Shown: positions 52,577 through 62,117 of the stretch, one piece after another | How positions within the stretch are numbered: position 1 is the first letter of the stretch | Layout of the letters: the number at the start of each line of letters is the position of its first letter | Origin: Mycolicibacter senuensis | Lineage (GTDB): Bacteria > Actinomycetota > Actinomycetes > Mycobacteriales > Mycobacteriaceae | Direction of reading: 5' to 3' | Assembly: GCF_002101885.1 (NCBI RefSeq) | Contig: NZ_LQPS01000051.1 | Location: 1-64,000, forward strand | Length of the DNA stretch: 64,000 nt | Translations under genes and position numbers: made by a program | The notes under the pieces: model-generated | What the model was told of the DNA's origin: nothing | Databases searched by the model: none | Seen by the model: only the letters and a program-made list of their open reading frames with translations

Positions 52577-54127
52577 TCAGTCACCTCCCTTAGCCCGGGC
52601 CAGCACTGCCCGGATGTGCTGTTTGACAACCTTGCCGGCATCGTTCTTGGGCAATTCGTCCCAGATCTCCACCTGTTCGGGAGCTTTGAACACCGCGACA
52701 CCGTGCGCGGTCAGCAGTTCGCGCAACTCGGCCACGTCGGGGCCGGTGCCGCCGGCCGGGACGATCACCGCGCAGGCGCGTTCCCCGGTGCGCTCGTCGG
52801 GCACGCCGACCACGGCGATTTCGGCGATGCCGGGATGGCCGATCAGGATGTCCTCCACCTCCCGCGCGGAGATGTTCTCGCCGTTGCGGATGATGACGTC
52901 CTTGAGCCGGCCGGTGACCAGCAGATAGTCCTCGTCGACCCAGCGGCCCAGATCGCCGGTCGCGAAGTAGCCGTCGGCGTCGAAGCAGCCCTGCTCGTCC
53001 TCGCTGCGCCGGTATCCCACCAGCATCTGCGGCCCCCGGACGTAGATCTCGCCCTCGCCGGGCGGGGCGCCCTGGTGGGCGACCAACTTGATGTCGGCGA
53101 TCCCGGCCCGGCCGTCGGTGTCCGCGGCGTAGGCGCGCTCGTGGGCGCCGACCGCGCCGACCGTGGTCACCGGGACCTCGCTGGACCCGTACACCCGGGT
53201 GACGGCGGCGGTGCCGAAGTAGTCGGCCGCCTGGCGGATCAACGACGCCGGAACGGAGGCGCCGCCGCAGACGAAGAGCTTCAGGTCGGGCAGCCGGGTG
53301 CCGGCGCGGCGGGCGGCGGCCAGCAGCTGGACCAGAAACGGTGTCGCGCCCGCCACGTGGGTGCAGTGTTCGGCCAGCATCAGCGCCACGGCCGCGTCGG
53401 CATCCCAGGTGTCCATCAGCACCGCGGTGGCGCCCAGCAGCAGCGGAGCCTCGAACGCATAGATCGACCCGCCGATATGGGCGATCGGGGACGGCACCAG
53501 AAACGTGGCACCGGTCTCCAGCAGCCAGTGCCGCCCGAGCTGAGCGATCAGCGCATTGATCGAGTTGTGGCTGTGCAGCACCCCTTTCGATCGGCCGGTG
53601 GTGCCGGAGGTATACAACAGCAACAACACCGCGTCGGGGTCCACCGGCGGCAGCGACACCGGTTCGCGCGGGTGGTCGGTCAGCGCGCGGTAATCGGTGC
53701 CGGCGACCGGGGCGGCGGCACGCACCGACACCACCTCCGGTGGCTCGGCGAGCGCAGCGGTCACCCGGGCCACCATGGCGGAGTAGTCGTGACCGCGGAA
53801 GCGTTGCGGGGCGAACAACATTCGGCTGCCCGAATCGGCCAGGATGAACGTCAGTTCGGCGTCCCGCAGTGACGGCAGGATCGGGTTGACCACCATCTGA
53901 GCCAGTGCCGCGGCCAGGTAGATCACGGCGGCCTCGTGCCAGTTCGGCAGCATGAACGACACCACGCTGCCGGCCGGCATCTTCTCCGCCATCGTCCCGG
54001 CCAGCGCGTGCGCCGCGGCGTGCAGTTCCCGGCAGGTCAGCCGGGTGTCGCCGTCGACCAGCAGGACTCGGTCGGGAGTCCGACCGGCTTCCTGCGCCAG
54101 GGCGTCGGCCAGCGTGTGCCGCCTCAC
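52577..54127 (-). CDS. Acyl-CoA synthetase (FadD-type AMP ligase), second
   Basis: This 516-residue ANL ligase has LLLLYTSGTTGRSKGVLHSH, RVYGSSEVPVTTVGAV, YFATGDLGRWVDEDYLLVTG, RLKDVIIRNGENISAREVED and the catalytic KNDAGKVVKQH. The sequence differs markedly from the partner at 50317, so the two probably activate different acids. The GTG overlaps the GntR stop by 4 bp; longer frames to 54760 run through the gntR gene. Confidence 0.92.
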   Translation of the reverse strand: MRRHTLADALAQEAGRTPDRVLLVDGDTRLTCRELHAAAHALAGTMAEKMPAGSVVSFMLPNWHEAAVIYLAAALAQMVVNPILPSLRDAELTFILADSGSRMLFAPQRFRGHDYSAMVARVTAALAEPPEVVSVRAAAPVAGTDYRALTDHPREPVSLPPVDPDAVLLLLYTSGTTGRSKGVLHSHNSINALIAQLGRHWLLETGATFLVPSPIAHIGGSIYAFEAPLLLGATAVLMDTWDADAAVALMLAEHCTHVAGATPFLVQLLAAARRAGTRLPDLKLFVCGGASVPASLIRQAADYFGTAAVTRVYGSSEVPVTTVGAVGAHERAYAADTDGRAGIADIKLVAHQGAPPGEGEIYVRGPQMLVGYRRSEDEQGCFDADGYFATGDLGRWVDEDYLLVTGRLKDVIIRNGENISAREVEDILIGHPGIAEIAVVGVPDERTGERACAVIVPAGGTGPDVAELRELLTAHGVAVFKAPEQVEIWDELPKNDAGKVVKQHIRAVLARAKGGD

Positions 54128-54861
54128 GGGCCGGGCTGTCCCATCACCCGGTGCAGCGTCATCGAGTACCGGTAGTCCTCGCCGGCATGGGTGTTCACCG
54201 TCACCTGGGCGACCTCGCCCTCGGAGGTGGTGTAGCTGCGTTGCATCTGCAGCGCGGCGGTTCCGGGTTCCACGGCCAGTTCGCCGGCGAGTTCCGCGGT
54301 GATGATCACCGCGCGGATGTGCTGGCGCACCTCGACCACGCTGACCCCGAACACGTCCTCGATCAGCGGGAAGATCGGACCGGTGTGCCGCTGCAGCAAT
54401 CGGCCGACGCGCGCGAACGCGCGATTGATGTAGTACTCGGTCCGGCAGATCGGCGCGCTCTGGCCGTCGGCTCGCCGGTAGCCGCGCACCGCCAGCCACT
54501 CGGTGCCCGCCGGCAGCCCGGTGCGCGCGGCGATGCCGTCGTCGACGGTGACCATGGCGTTGGAGTCGATCTCGAAGGATGAGCCGGCGGCGAAGGCGAC
54601 CAGGTCGTCGATCGACACCACATCCTGGGCGTAGCAGTTGGTCGCGGCGCGAGGGATCACCACGGTGCCCGCACGCGGGCGCGAGACCACGAGGTTGTCC
54701 TCCCGCAGCCGCCGCAGCGCCTCCCGGACGGTGTAACGGCTGACCGAGAACCGTTCGCACAGTTCGTGTTCGGTGGGCAACTGCGAGCCCACCGGATACA
54801 CCCCGTCGGCGATCTCCTTGCGCAGCGCCCGTGCCACCTTGAGGTAGCGGTGGTCGGTCAC
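54124..54861 (-). CDS. GntR-family regulator (HutC/UTRA type)
   Basis: This 245-residue regulator has an N-terminal winged helix (SQLPTEHELCERFSVSRYTV, REALRRLREDNLVVSRPRAG) and a C-terminal UTRA ligand domain (RGYRRADGQSAPICRTEYYI). GTG overlaps the propeller-gene stop. Embedded in the operon, it is the best candidate to bind the palindrome at 56569-56587 in the divergent promoter region. Confidence 0.9.
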   Translation of the reverse strand: MTDHRYLKVARALRKEIADGVYPVGSQLPTEHELCERFSVSRYTVREALRRLREDNLVVSRPRAGTVVIPRAATNCYAQDVVSIDDLVAFAAGSSFEIDSNAMVTVDDGIAARTGLPAGTEWLAVRGYRRADGQSAPICRTEYYINRAFARVGRLLQRHTGPIFPLIEDVFGVSVVEVRQHIRAVIITAELAGELAVEPGTAALQMQRSYTTSEGEVAQVTVNTHAGEDYRYSMTLHRVMGQPGP

Positions 54862-56474
54862 GGGCCGACCGGGCGTAGTGCCAGCACGCTGCCCTCCCCG
54901 TCGGCGGCGACGAACAGTGTGCCGTCCGGGCCGCGTGCGATGCCGGCGAACGGGCCTTGCGGACCGGAGAACGGCGGCATGCCCTTCAGCGGCTTGGGCA
55001 CCACGCCCGGCGGCGGTCCGATCGGCAGGCCGGCGGCGATGGTGTGTCGCGATCCGGTGGCGAGGTCGACGGCGAGCACCTCGCGGCTGCCCGCGTCCAC
55101 GATGTAGAGCCGGCCGTCGGCCGGCAGAATGCCCTGCGGCCGGGCCAGGCCGTCGACCACCGTCTCGGTCCCCGACGCGCCGACCCGCACCACCCGCCCG
55201 GCGCCGGATTCGGCCACCAGGTGCGAGCCGTCGCCGGCGGCGGCGACGCCCACCGGGCCGGCCAGTCCCGCGGCGAGCACGTCGACCTCACCGGCGCCGA
55301 CGCGCAGCACCCGGCCGGTGCCGAACTCGGTGACCACCACCCCGGCGGGTCCCGCCGTGACCCCGTAGAGCTGGTCGAGACCGTCGGCGAGCACCTCGCA
55401 GGCCGACTGCGCCGGCCGGTAGCGGCTGACCTGCCCGCCGGAGGTGGTGACGACGAACTCGCCGGCGCCGACCGCGGCCACCCCCCGGACGAAGCCGGGA
55501 TAGCCGGGGCTGAACAGCATGCCCAGCGTCTGCAGCCGGCCTTGAGATCCGGGAGCGTCGCCGACCGCGTAGAAGTAGGTGCCATCGGCGACGTAGAGCG
55601 TTCCGGTGGCGTCGACGGTGAGATCCAGCGGCCAGTTCAGTCCGCCGGGCAGCACCGTGGTCACCGCACCGCCGGTGACCTCGGCGATCTCGCCGCTGAA
55701 GTTGGAGGCGAACAGCCGCTCGCCGACGAACGTGCAGTTGTCCAGTCCGGGATTCAGCTGTGCCAGCACGGTGTGATCACCGCTGCGCGGGTCGATGTGC
55801 AACACCTGGCCGCTGGCCGCCTGGGTCGAGACGATGAATCCGTCGGCGTCGAATTTCACCGAGTCGGGAACGCCGAGATCCCCTACAACCCGCTGCGGCA
55901 GGGCGTCGGTCGCGAAGGGGTCGATGCGCCAGATCTCGTTGGCGGTCATCACCGGGAAGTACAGCAGCCCGTCGGGGCCGACCTCCATGGCGTTGGGTGA
56001 CGGCAGGTTCTCGGCCAGGATGCGCTGCGCCCCGGTGGCACGGTCCAACTCCATCAGCCGGCCGCCGTCGCGGCACTCCCCGACGAACAGCCGGTCTTGA
56101 TGCACGGTGATCCCGTTCGCACACGGCAGGTCGTCGCGCAGCACCCGGGCGCGCCCGTTGTCGAGCGCACTGACCCGGGCGTCCATCACCTCGGTGGCAT
56201 ACAGCGTGCCGGCGGAGTCGAAGGCCACGTCGTCGGGAGCGACGACGTCGCCGCCGCGGGCGCTGATGACCGCCAGCTCGCCGGTGCTCACGTCCAGCGC
56301 ACTGATCTGGCTGCCGGTGACCTGGGCGACGTAGACCCGGCCATCCGGGCCGGTGCGCAGGCCGTTGGCGCCGAACAGCCGGCTCGGTGCGGTGACCCGC
56401 TCCAGTCGCCAGCCGGGCGTGACCGTCGGATCGGTCCGCCCGTCGCGCGGAAGAAGCGGGGAGGGTGCCGTCAT
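54858..56474 (-). CDS. SMP-30/NHL-like beta-propeller protein
   Basis: This 538-residue protein consists of repeated propeller blades (GPDGRVYVAQVTGSQISALD, SAGTLYATEVMDARVSALD, DADGFIVSTQAASGQVLHID, ATGTLYVADGTYFYAV and more), long enough for two propellers. SMP-30 relatives are lactonases or sugar-acid hydrolases; the function here is unknown. The ATG at 56474 is chosen over TTG 56492, because the -10 box (minus TAACGT, 56483-56488) ends 8 bp before it. It starts the minus-strand operon with GntR, two FadD and an SDR. Confidence 0.75.
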   Translation of the reverse strand: MTAPSPLLPRDGRTDPTVTPGWRLERVTAPSRLFGANGLRTGPDGRVYVAQVTGSQISALDVSTGELAVISARGGDVVAPDDVAFDSAGTLYATEVMDARVSALDNGRARVLRDDLPCANGITVHQDRLFVGECRDGGRLMELDRATGAQRILAENLPSPNAMEVGPDGLLYFPVMTANEIWRIDPFATDALPQRVVGDLGVPDSVKFDADGFIVSTQAASGQVLHIDPRSGDHTVLAQLNPGLDNCTFVGERLFASNFSGEIAEVTGGAVTTVLPGGLNWPLDLTVDATGTLYVADGTYFYAVGDAPGSQGRLQTLGMLFSPGYPGFVRGVAAVGAGEFVVTTSGGQVSRYRPAQSACEVLADGLDQLYGVTAGPAGVVVTEFGTGRVLRVGAGEVDVLAAGLAGPVGVAAAGDGSHLVAESGAGRVVRVGASGTETVVDGLARPQGILPADGRLYIVDAGSREVLAVDLATGSRHTIAAGLPIGPPPGVVPKPLKGMPPFSGPQGPFAGIARGPDGTLFVAADGEGSVLALRPVGP

Positions 56475-56482
56475 GACTTCGG

Positions 56483-56511
56483 ACGTTATCAAGCGCAGTT
56501 AGTCCAGACAA
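56483..56511 (-). promoter_or_regulatory. Promoter of the propeller-gntR-fadD operon
   Basis: Minus strand TTGTCT (56506-56511), 17-bp spacer, TAACGT (56483-56488), 8 bp before the ATG at 56474, which suggests leaderless or very short-leader transcription. Confidence 0.55.
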
Positions 56512-56538
56512 TAGCCGTCGGCGATGCGCATCAAGGCC

Positions 56539-56568
56539 TTGACGCGCAAATAAGCACTGCGGAATAGT
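56539..56568 (+). promoter_or_regulatory. Promoter of the CoA-transferase/acyl-CoA dehydrogenase operon
   Basis: TTGACG (56539-56544), 18-bp spacer, AATAGT (56563-56568). Transcription would begin inside the palindrome at 56569-56587. Confidence 0.5.
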
Positions 56569-56587
56569 GTTCTGCAATACGCAGAAC
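56569..56587. promoter_or_regulatory. Palindromic operator at the divergent promoter region
   Basis: GTTCTGC-AATAC-GCAGAAC is a perfect 7-bp-arm palindrome ending 9 bp before the start codon. It lies between the divergent propeller and CoA-transferase operons; the GntR protein of the left operon is the likely ligand. Confidence 0.65.
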
Positions 56588-56595
56588 GGAGTATT

Positions 56596-57780
56596 TTGTC
56601 CGAACAAATCACGGCTGGCGTTGCCGGGGGCGCTCCGGCGAGCGGACCGCTGCACGGTGTCCGCGTGGTCGACCTGACGACGATGGTGATGGGCCCCTAC
56701 TGCACGCAGATCATGGCCGACATGGGCGCCGACGTCATCAAAGTCGAGCCGCCCGAGGGCGATGCCACCCGCTACATCTCGGCGGGCCCCGCGCCGGACA
56801 TGAGCGGGGTGTTCGTCAACGTCAACCGCGGCAAACGCGGCATCGTGCTGGACCTGCGCACCGCCGAGGGCAAGGCGGCGATGACCGCGCTGATCGCCGG
56901 CGCCGATGTGTTCATCCACTCGATGCGCGCCAAGGCGATCACCAAGCTGGGCCTGGGCTACGACGAGGTCGCCGCGATCAACCCCGCGATCGTCTACACC
57001 AACTGCTACGGCTACTCCCGCCGCGGACCCGACGGCGACCGCCCGGCCTACGACGACACCATCCAAGCCGAATGCGGACTACCCGCGGTGCAACAGCAGC
57101 TCACCGGCCGGGCCGACTACGTGGGCACCATCATGGCCGACAAGATCGCCGGGCTGACCGCCCTGTACGCCACGATGATGGCGCTGTTCCACCGGGAGCG
57201 CACCGGGCAGGGCCAGGAGGTCGAGGTCGCGATGTTCGAGACCATGGCCTCGTTCATGCTCGTCGAACACGCCAACGGCGCGATGTTCGACCCGCCGCTG
57301 GGGCCGGCGGTCTACCCGCGCACGGTGGCGCCCAACCGGCGCCCATATCAGACCAGCGACGGACAGATTGCCGCGCTGATCTACAACGACAAGCACTGGA
57401 ACGCCTTCATCGACGCGGTGCAGCCCCCCTGGGCATCCGAGCAATACGCCACCCTGGCGCAGCGCGCCCGGCAGATCGACACCGTCTACGGGCTGCTGGC
57501 CGAGACCATGAAGGAACGCAGCACCGCCGAATGGCTGAAGCTGTTGCACGAGTTGGAGATACCGGCCGCCCCGCTGAACACCCCGGGCGACCTCTTCGAC
57601 GATCCGCATCTCAACGCGGTCGGCCTGTTCGAGACCGTCGACACCCCGGCCGGGCCGGTGCGCTTTCCCGGCGTGCCCACCTGGTTGTCGCGTACCCCCG
57701 GCCGGGTCGCCGGCCCGGCGCCGGAGCTGGGAGCCCACACCGCGGCGGTGCTCGCCGAACTCGGGATCGGCGGCGCATGA
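56596..57780 (+). CDS. Class III CoA-transferase (CaiB/BaiF family)
   Basis: This 394-residue protein has LHGVRVVDLTTMVMGPYCTQ, MADMGADVIKVEPPEGD, VNVNRGKRGIVLDL and the catalytic Asp in AYDDTIQAECG. Length is normal for the family. The TTG at 56596 is the first start after GGAG and puts the operator almost on the start codon. It heads an operon of six genes joined by 4-bp overlaps up to 62093, then a ThDP enzyme after 24 bp. Confidence 0.9.
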   Translation: MSEQITAGVAGGAPASGPLHGVRVVDLTTMVMGPYCTQIMADMGADVIKVEPPEGDATRYISAGPAPDMSGVFVNVNRGKRGIVLDLRTAEGKAAMTALIAGADVFIHSMRAKAITKLGLGYDEVAAINPAIVYTNCYGYSRRGPDGDRPAYDDTIQAECGLPAVQQQLTGRADYVGTIMADKIAGLTALYATMMALFHRERTGQGQEVEVAMFETMASFMLVEHANGAMFDPPLGPAVYPRTVAPNRRPYQTSDGQIAALIYNDKHWNAFIDAVQPPWASEQYATLAQRARQIDTVYGLLAETMKERSTAEWLKLLHELEIPAAPLNTPGDLFDDPHLNAVGLFETVDTPAGPVRFPGVPTWLSRTPGRVAGPAPELGAHTAAVLAELGIGGA

Positions 57781-58949
57781 GCCTCGACTTCGACATGGGG
57801 CCACGCGCCGGCGCACTGCGAGGAGAGCTGCGCGAGCTGATCGAACACGAGCTGCCGGAGCACTTCCCGGGCGCGTTCACCGACGATCCGGCCGATCTGG
57901 CCGCGGCCCAACGGTTCTGCCGGGTACTCGCCGAGCGCGACCTGCTGTGCCTGTCCTGGCCGAAGGAGTTCGGCGGAGCAGACGCCTCGGTGTGGGAGCA
58001 GACCGTGGTGCGCGAGGAGATGTGGGCCCACCACGAACCGCGCGGGGCGCAGTACATGGGGGTCAACTGGGTCGGGCCGATCATCATGCGGCACGGCACA
58101 CCTGAGCAGCAGCGCCGGCATCTGCCGCCGATCGCCGCCGGCGAGGTGATCTGGTGTCAGGGTTTCTCCGAGCCCGAAGCCGGCTCGGACCTGGCCTCGC
58201 TGCGCACCACGGCGCGCCGCTACGACTCGGCCGGCTGGGTGATCAACGGCCAGAAGATCTGGACCTCCTACGCGACCATGGCGCAGTGGTGCTTCCTGCT
58301 GGTGCGCACCACCCGCGTGGGGGAAGGATCGGTCACCAAGAAACAGCAGGGCCTCACGGTGTTCCTGGTCCCGATGGACAACCCCGCCATCCAGGTCCGG
58401 CCGATCCGCACCATGATGGGCCCGCACCATCTCAACGAGGTGTTCTTCGACGACCTGCGGGTGACCGACGCCGACGTGCTGGGCGAGGTCGGCGCGGGCT
58501 GGTCGATCGTGGCCGACGTGATGTCCTACGAGCGGGTGGGCATCGCCCGCTATGCGCGCTGCGAACGACTGCTGGCCGCCGCGCCGGACGCGCTCGGCGA
58601 CCGGTGGGAGACGTTGCCCGCCGAATTGACGGCGCGGTGGGTGCGGATGCTCACGCATTGCCGGCGCGCCCGGCTGATGGCCTACCGGGTGGTCTCGCTG
58701 CAGGCCAGCGGGCGGATCGCGCCCGGAGACGCCGCCGCCTACCGGATCGCGGTCACCCGGCTGGACCAGGAGAGTGCGGAGGTGCTGATGGAGATCGCCG
58801 CCGAAGCCCCGGCCGGACCGCAGGGGCAGTGGTTTCGCGCCGAGGTCGACGACCACTGGCGCTACTCGCAGGCTGCCACCGTCTCGTCGGGCAGCATCGA
58901 GATGCAGCGCATCCTGCTCTCCCGCGCGCTGTTGGCGGGGCCGCGATGA
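57777..58949 (+). CDS. Acyl-CoA dehydrogenase, large-type subunit
   Basis: This 390-residue FAD enzyme has WCQGFSEPEAGSDLASLRTT (CoA/FAD contact), YVIGGQK-like WVINGQKIWTSYATMAQWCF, and ends SGSIEMQRILLSRALLAG. The ATG overlaps the CoA-transferase stop (ATGA). Followed by a divergent, shorter dehydrogenase subunit with a 4-bp overlap, as in the heteromeric FadE pairs of steroid catabolism. Confidence 0.9.
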   Translation: MSLDFDMGPRAGALRGELRELIEHELPEHFPGAFTDDPADLAAAQRFCRVLAERDLLCLSWPKEFGGADASVWEQTVVREEMWAHHEPRGAQYMGVNWVGPIIMRHGTPEQQRRHLPPIAAGEVIWCQGFSEPEAGSDLASLRTTARRYDSAGWVINGQKIWTSYATMAQWCFLLVRTTRVGEGSVTKKQQGLTVFLVPMDNPAIQVRPIRTMMGPHHLNEVFFDDLRVTDADVLGEVGAGWSIVADVMSYERVGIARYARCERLLAAAPDALGDRWETLPAELTARWVRMLTHCRRARLMAYRVVSLQASGRIAPGDAAAYRIAVTRLDQESAEVLMEIAAEAPAGPQGQWFRAEVDDHWRYSQAATVSSGSIEMQRILLSRALLAGPR

Positions 58950-59863
58950 TCCTCGAACTCGGCGCGGACGCCGAAGAATACGGGCGGGCGGCACTGCGGG
59001 CGTTCGACGCGGCCGGTGGCGACGAGCTGGTGGTGCGCGCCGACGCCGACCCCGCGGTGCGCGACGAGCTGGTCTCCCCGGTGCTGCGTGGACTCGGCGC
59101 ATTCGACCTCAAGCCCCGCGCCGACGCCGACGAGCTGGAGGCCGCCGCGGCGCTGTGCCGCAGCGCCGGCTACTGGGCGCTGCCCTACCCGGTGGCCGAA
59201 TGTCTTTCGGTGCCCGCCGATCTCGACGCGGACGGGCTGATCGTGGTCGCCGAGCACGCGCCCGCCGGGGCGGTGGCCGGGTTGTCGAAGCGGTGGGCCG
59301 CGGTCACGCTGGCCGGGGTGCGCAGCACGGCGGTGGCGCAACCGTCGGCCGGGCCGGGGCTGGTCGCCGGGCTGACGCTGACCGAGATCGACGCTGATGG
59401 CGCCGATGACGTGGCACTGGGGTTGACGCTGGGATGCTGGACGCTGCTGGGAATGCTGGACCGGGCGCTGGATCTCACGAAAGCCCATGTGCGGCTGCGT
59501 GAACAGTTCGGCCAACCGCTGGCGAAGTTCCAGGGCGTGCAGTTCCAGCTGACCGACGCCGAGGTGGAGCGCGCCGGGCTGGACATGCTGGCCAAGTACG
59601 CGCTGTGGAGCATCGCGACCGCACGTCCCGAAGCGGTCGACGACGCGCTGGCGCTGCGATCGGCGGCGCTGGAAGCCGCCGACGTGGTGTTCCGCGTCTG
59701 TCACCAACTGCACGGCGCCGTCGGGTTCTGCGACGAGACGGCACTGTCCTGGCTGTCGCGCTACAGCCAGCCGCTGCGCCGGCTGCCGTGGGGGCTCTCG
59801 GGCACCCGCGAGCTGCTGGTCGAGCGCGCCGGCCGCACCGGGCTGACGGGACTCTACGCATGA
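58946..59863 (+). CDS. Acyl-CoA dehydrogenase, small divergent subunit
   Basis: This 305-residue protein is an acyl-CoA dehydrogenase lacking part of the N-terminal domain. LTKAHVRLREQFGQPLAKFQ and CHQLHGAVGFCDETALSWLS are the recognisable ACAD C-terminal segments, but active-site contacts in the N-half are degenerate. It probably dimerises with the subunit encoded just upstream. The ATG overlaps that stop by 4 bp (ATGA). Confidence 0.82.
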   Translation: MILELGADAEEYGRAALRAFDAAGGDELVVRADADPAVRDELVSPVLRGLGAFDLKPRADADELEAAAALCRSAGYWALPYPVAECLSVPADLDADGLIVVAEHAPAGAVAGLSKRWAAVTLAGVRSTAVAQPSAGPGLVAGLTLTEIDADGADDVALGLTLGCWTLLGMLDRALDLTKAHVRLREQFGQPLAKFQGVQFQLTDAEVERAGLDMLAKYALWSIATARPEAVDDALALRSAALEAADVVFRVCHQLHGAVGFCDETALSWLSRYSQPLRRLPWGLSGTRELLVERAGRTGLTGLYA

Positions 59864-61083
59864 TGGCCGGCACCGGTGGTTCAGCGAGGTTCGACGCAGG
59901 AGAAGCGAAGCTGGAACCGCCGGATGAACCTGCTGACTTCCGCGCCCAGGTACGCCAGTGGTGCGCCGACAACATCCCGGCGGACTGGCGCCGCACCCAG
60001 ACCGGGGTCGACGAGGCCGAGTTCGTCGACTTCCAGCGCCGCTGGTTCGCCACGCTGCACCGTGCCGGGTTCGCGGTGCCGCACTGGCCGCGCGAATGGG
60101 GCGGCGGCATGTCGGTGGCCGATCAGGCGGTGCTGTACCAGGAGTTGGCCGCCCATGACGCGCCGCGGCTGGTGCTGGCCTTTGTCGGCATCCACCACGC
60201 GGCGGCCACCCTGCTGGCAGCGGGCACCGAGGAGCAGCGCCGTCGGCACCTGCCGGGGATCCTCGACGGCGAGATCTGGGTGCAGGGCTTCTCCGAGCCC
60301 GAGGCCGGCTCCGACCTGGCATCGCTGCGCACCACCGCGCGCCGGGTGGGGGACACCTATGTGATCAACGGCCAGAAGCTCTGGGCCAGCGGCGCGAGCC
60401 ACGCCCAATGGTGTCTGCTGCTGGCCCGCACCGACCCGGACGCCCCCAAACGCAAGGGCATCTCCTATTTCCTGCTGGATATGGCTACCCCCGGGGTGCA
60501 GGTGCGGCCGATCCGCAACGCCGTCGGCGATCAGCACTTCTGCGAGATCTTCCTCGACGACGTGGTGATCCCGGCGGCGAACCTGATCGGGGCCGAGAAC
60601 ACCGGCTGGCAGGTGGCGCAGGCGACGCTGGGCGCCGAACGCGGCATGACCATGCTCGAGTTGGCCGAGCGGCTGGGCTGCGCGGGCTTTCGCTGGCTGG
60701 TGCAGGCCGCGCCGACCGACGACGCGGTGGTGGCCGACAAGTTAGCCCAGCTCGAAACCGAGATCACCGGCCTGCGGGCGATGTGCCGGCAGCTGGTGGC
60801 CGACGTCGAGGCCGGCACGGCCGGGCCCGCCGACGCCTCGATCGTGAAGCTCTACTACAGCGAGCTGTTGCAGCGGCTCACCGACTTCGGCGCCGAGATC
60901 GGCGGTTTGGCCGCGCACACGACGCTGACCAAACCCCTGTCCAGCGGTTGGGAGTCGGGTTCCTGGGTGCTGGATTTCATCGGCTCCTGGGAGTGGACCA
61001 TCCCCGGCGGCTCCAGCGAGATCCAGCGCACCATCATCGGCGAACGCGGCCTGGGTCTGCCGCGAGAACCGAGCCTGCCGTGA
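59860..61083 (+). CDS. Acyl-CoA dehydrogenase, large-type subunit
   Basis: This 407-residue FadE protein has WVQGFSEPEAGSDLASLRTT, YVINGQKLWASGASHAQWCL, and the C-terminal GSWEWTIPGGSSEIQRTIIG with GERGLGLP. Its sequence resembles the dehydrogenase at 57777 in the first motif but is otherwise distinct. ATGA overlap with the preceding gene and GTGA overlap with the following one. Confidence 0.92.
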   Translation: MMAGTGGSARFDAGEAKLEPPDEPADFRAQVRQWCADNIPADWRRTQTGVDEAEFVDFQRRWFATLHRAGFAVPHWPREWGGGMSVADQAVLYQELAAHDAPRLVLAFVGIHHAAATLLAAGTEEQRRRHLPGILDGEIWVQGFSEPEAGSDLASLRTTARRVGDTYVINGQKLWASGASHAQWCLLLARTDPDAPKRKGISYFLLDMATPGVQVRPIRNAVGDQHFCEIFLDDVVIPAANLIGAENTGWQVAQATLGAERGMTMLELAERLGCAGFRWLVQAAPTDDAVVADKLAQLETEITGLRAMCRQLVADVEAGTAGPADASIVKLYYSELLQRLTDFGAEIGGLAAHTTLTKPLSSGWESGSWVLDFIGSWEWTIPGGSSEIQRTIIGERGLGLPREPSLP

Positions 61084-62093
61084 CCACAACAGATTTCGCC
61101 GAACTGCACGACGACCTTCGGGCCGTCGCCGCCGACGTGCTGTCCCGCGGCCGGGTCGTCGACTGGTCGACCATGGCCAACGCCGGCTGGGTCGGGCTGG
61201 AGGTCCCCGAGGCCTTCGGCGGGGCCGGCGCGACGTTCGCCGAGGTCGCGGTGGTCTGCGAAGAACTGGGAAGGGCCGCCGCGGCAACCGACTACCTGGG
61301 CAGTGCGGTGCTGACGGTGGGCGTGCTGAATACCCTGCAGGACAGTGTTGTTCGTGACAACTTGCTGACCGATGTCGCCGCCGGCACGACACGGGTCGCC
61401 ACGGTGATGGGTGACTTCACCCTGGCCGCCGACGGGCGACTGTCCGGCCGTGCCGACTTCGTCCCCGACGCCGACGGCGCCGATCGGCTGCTGGTACTGG
61501 CCACCGACCACACCGGCGCCCAGGTCGCCGTGGCCACCGACCTGCTCACCGTCACTGCGCAGCCGGTGCTCGACCAGACTCGCCGGGTCGCCACCGTGAC
61601 CGCTGCGGGCGTGCTGGTGTCCGAGCCGTTGCGGTTCATCGGGAACCCGCGGTCGGTGCAGCACCGGGCGGCGGTCACGGTGGCCTGCGACAGCCTCGGT
61701 TTGGCCGAGGCCATGCTTGCCGCCACCGTGTCGTATGCGCAGACCCGCCACCAGTTCGGCCGTCCGATCGGCTCCTTCCAGGCCGTCAAACACGCCTGCG
61801 CGGACATGCTGGTGACGGTCTCGGTGGCTCGCGCCCTGGTACGCGAGGCCATCGATGCGGTGGCCGCGGGCGCGGCACCCGAAGCGTCTGAGGCCGATGT
61901 CGCCGTGGCCATGGCGAAGTCGTATGCCTGCGGTGCCGCGGTCGAGGTTGTCGGCAAGGCGCTGCAGCTGCACGGCGGGATCGGCTACACGTGGGAGAGC
62001 GGCATCCACGTCTATCTGAAACGCGCCGTGTTCAACCGGTCGCTGTTTGGGTCACCGGCAGCGCACCGTCAACATCTCGCTCAACGGTATTAA
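61080..62093 (+). CDS. Acyl-CoA dehydrogenase, small-type subunit
   Basis: This 337-residue ACAD protein retains YAQTRHQFGRPIGSFQAVKH, LQLHGGIGYTWESGIHVYLK and RAVFNRSLFG at the C-terminus. It is shorter than usual and resembles the beta-like partner subunits of mycobacterial alpha2beta2 dehydrogenases. GTG start overlaps the large-subunit stop. Confidence 0.88.
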   Translation: MTTTDFAELHDDLRAVAADVLSRGRVVDWSTMANAGWVGLEVPEAFGGAGATFAEVAVVCEELGRAAAATDYLGSAVLTVGVLNTLQDSVVRDNLLTDVAAGTTRVATVMGDFTLAADGRLSGRADFVPDADGADRLLVLATDHTGAQVAVATDLLTVTAQPVLDQTRRVATVTAAGVLVSEPLRFIGNPRSVQHRAAVTVACDSLGLAEAMLAATVSYAQTRHQFGRPIGSFQAVKHACADMLVTVSVARALVREAIDAVAAGAAPEASEADVAVAMAKSYACGAAVEVVGKALQLHGGIGYTWESGIHVYLKRAVFNRSLFGSPAAHRQHLAQRY

Positions 62094-62117
62094 CAAGTCA
62101 AGCAAGGAGTTTCGACT

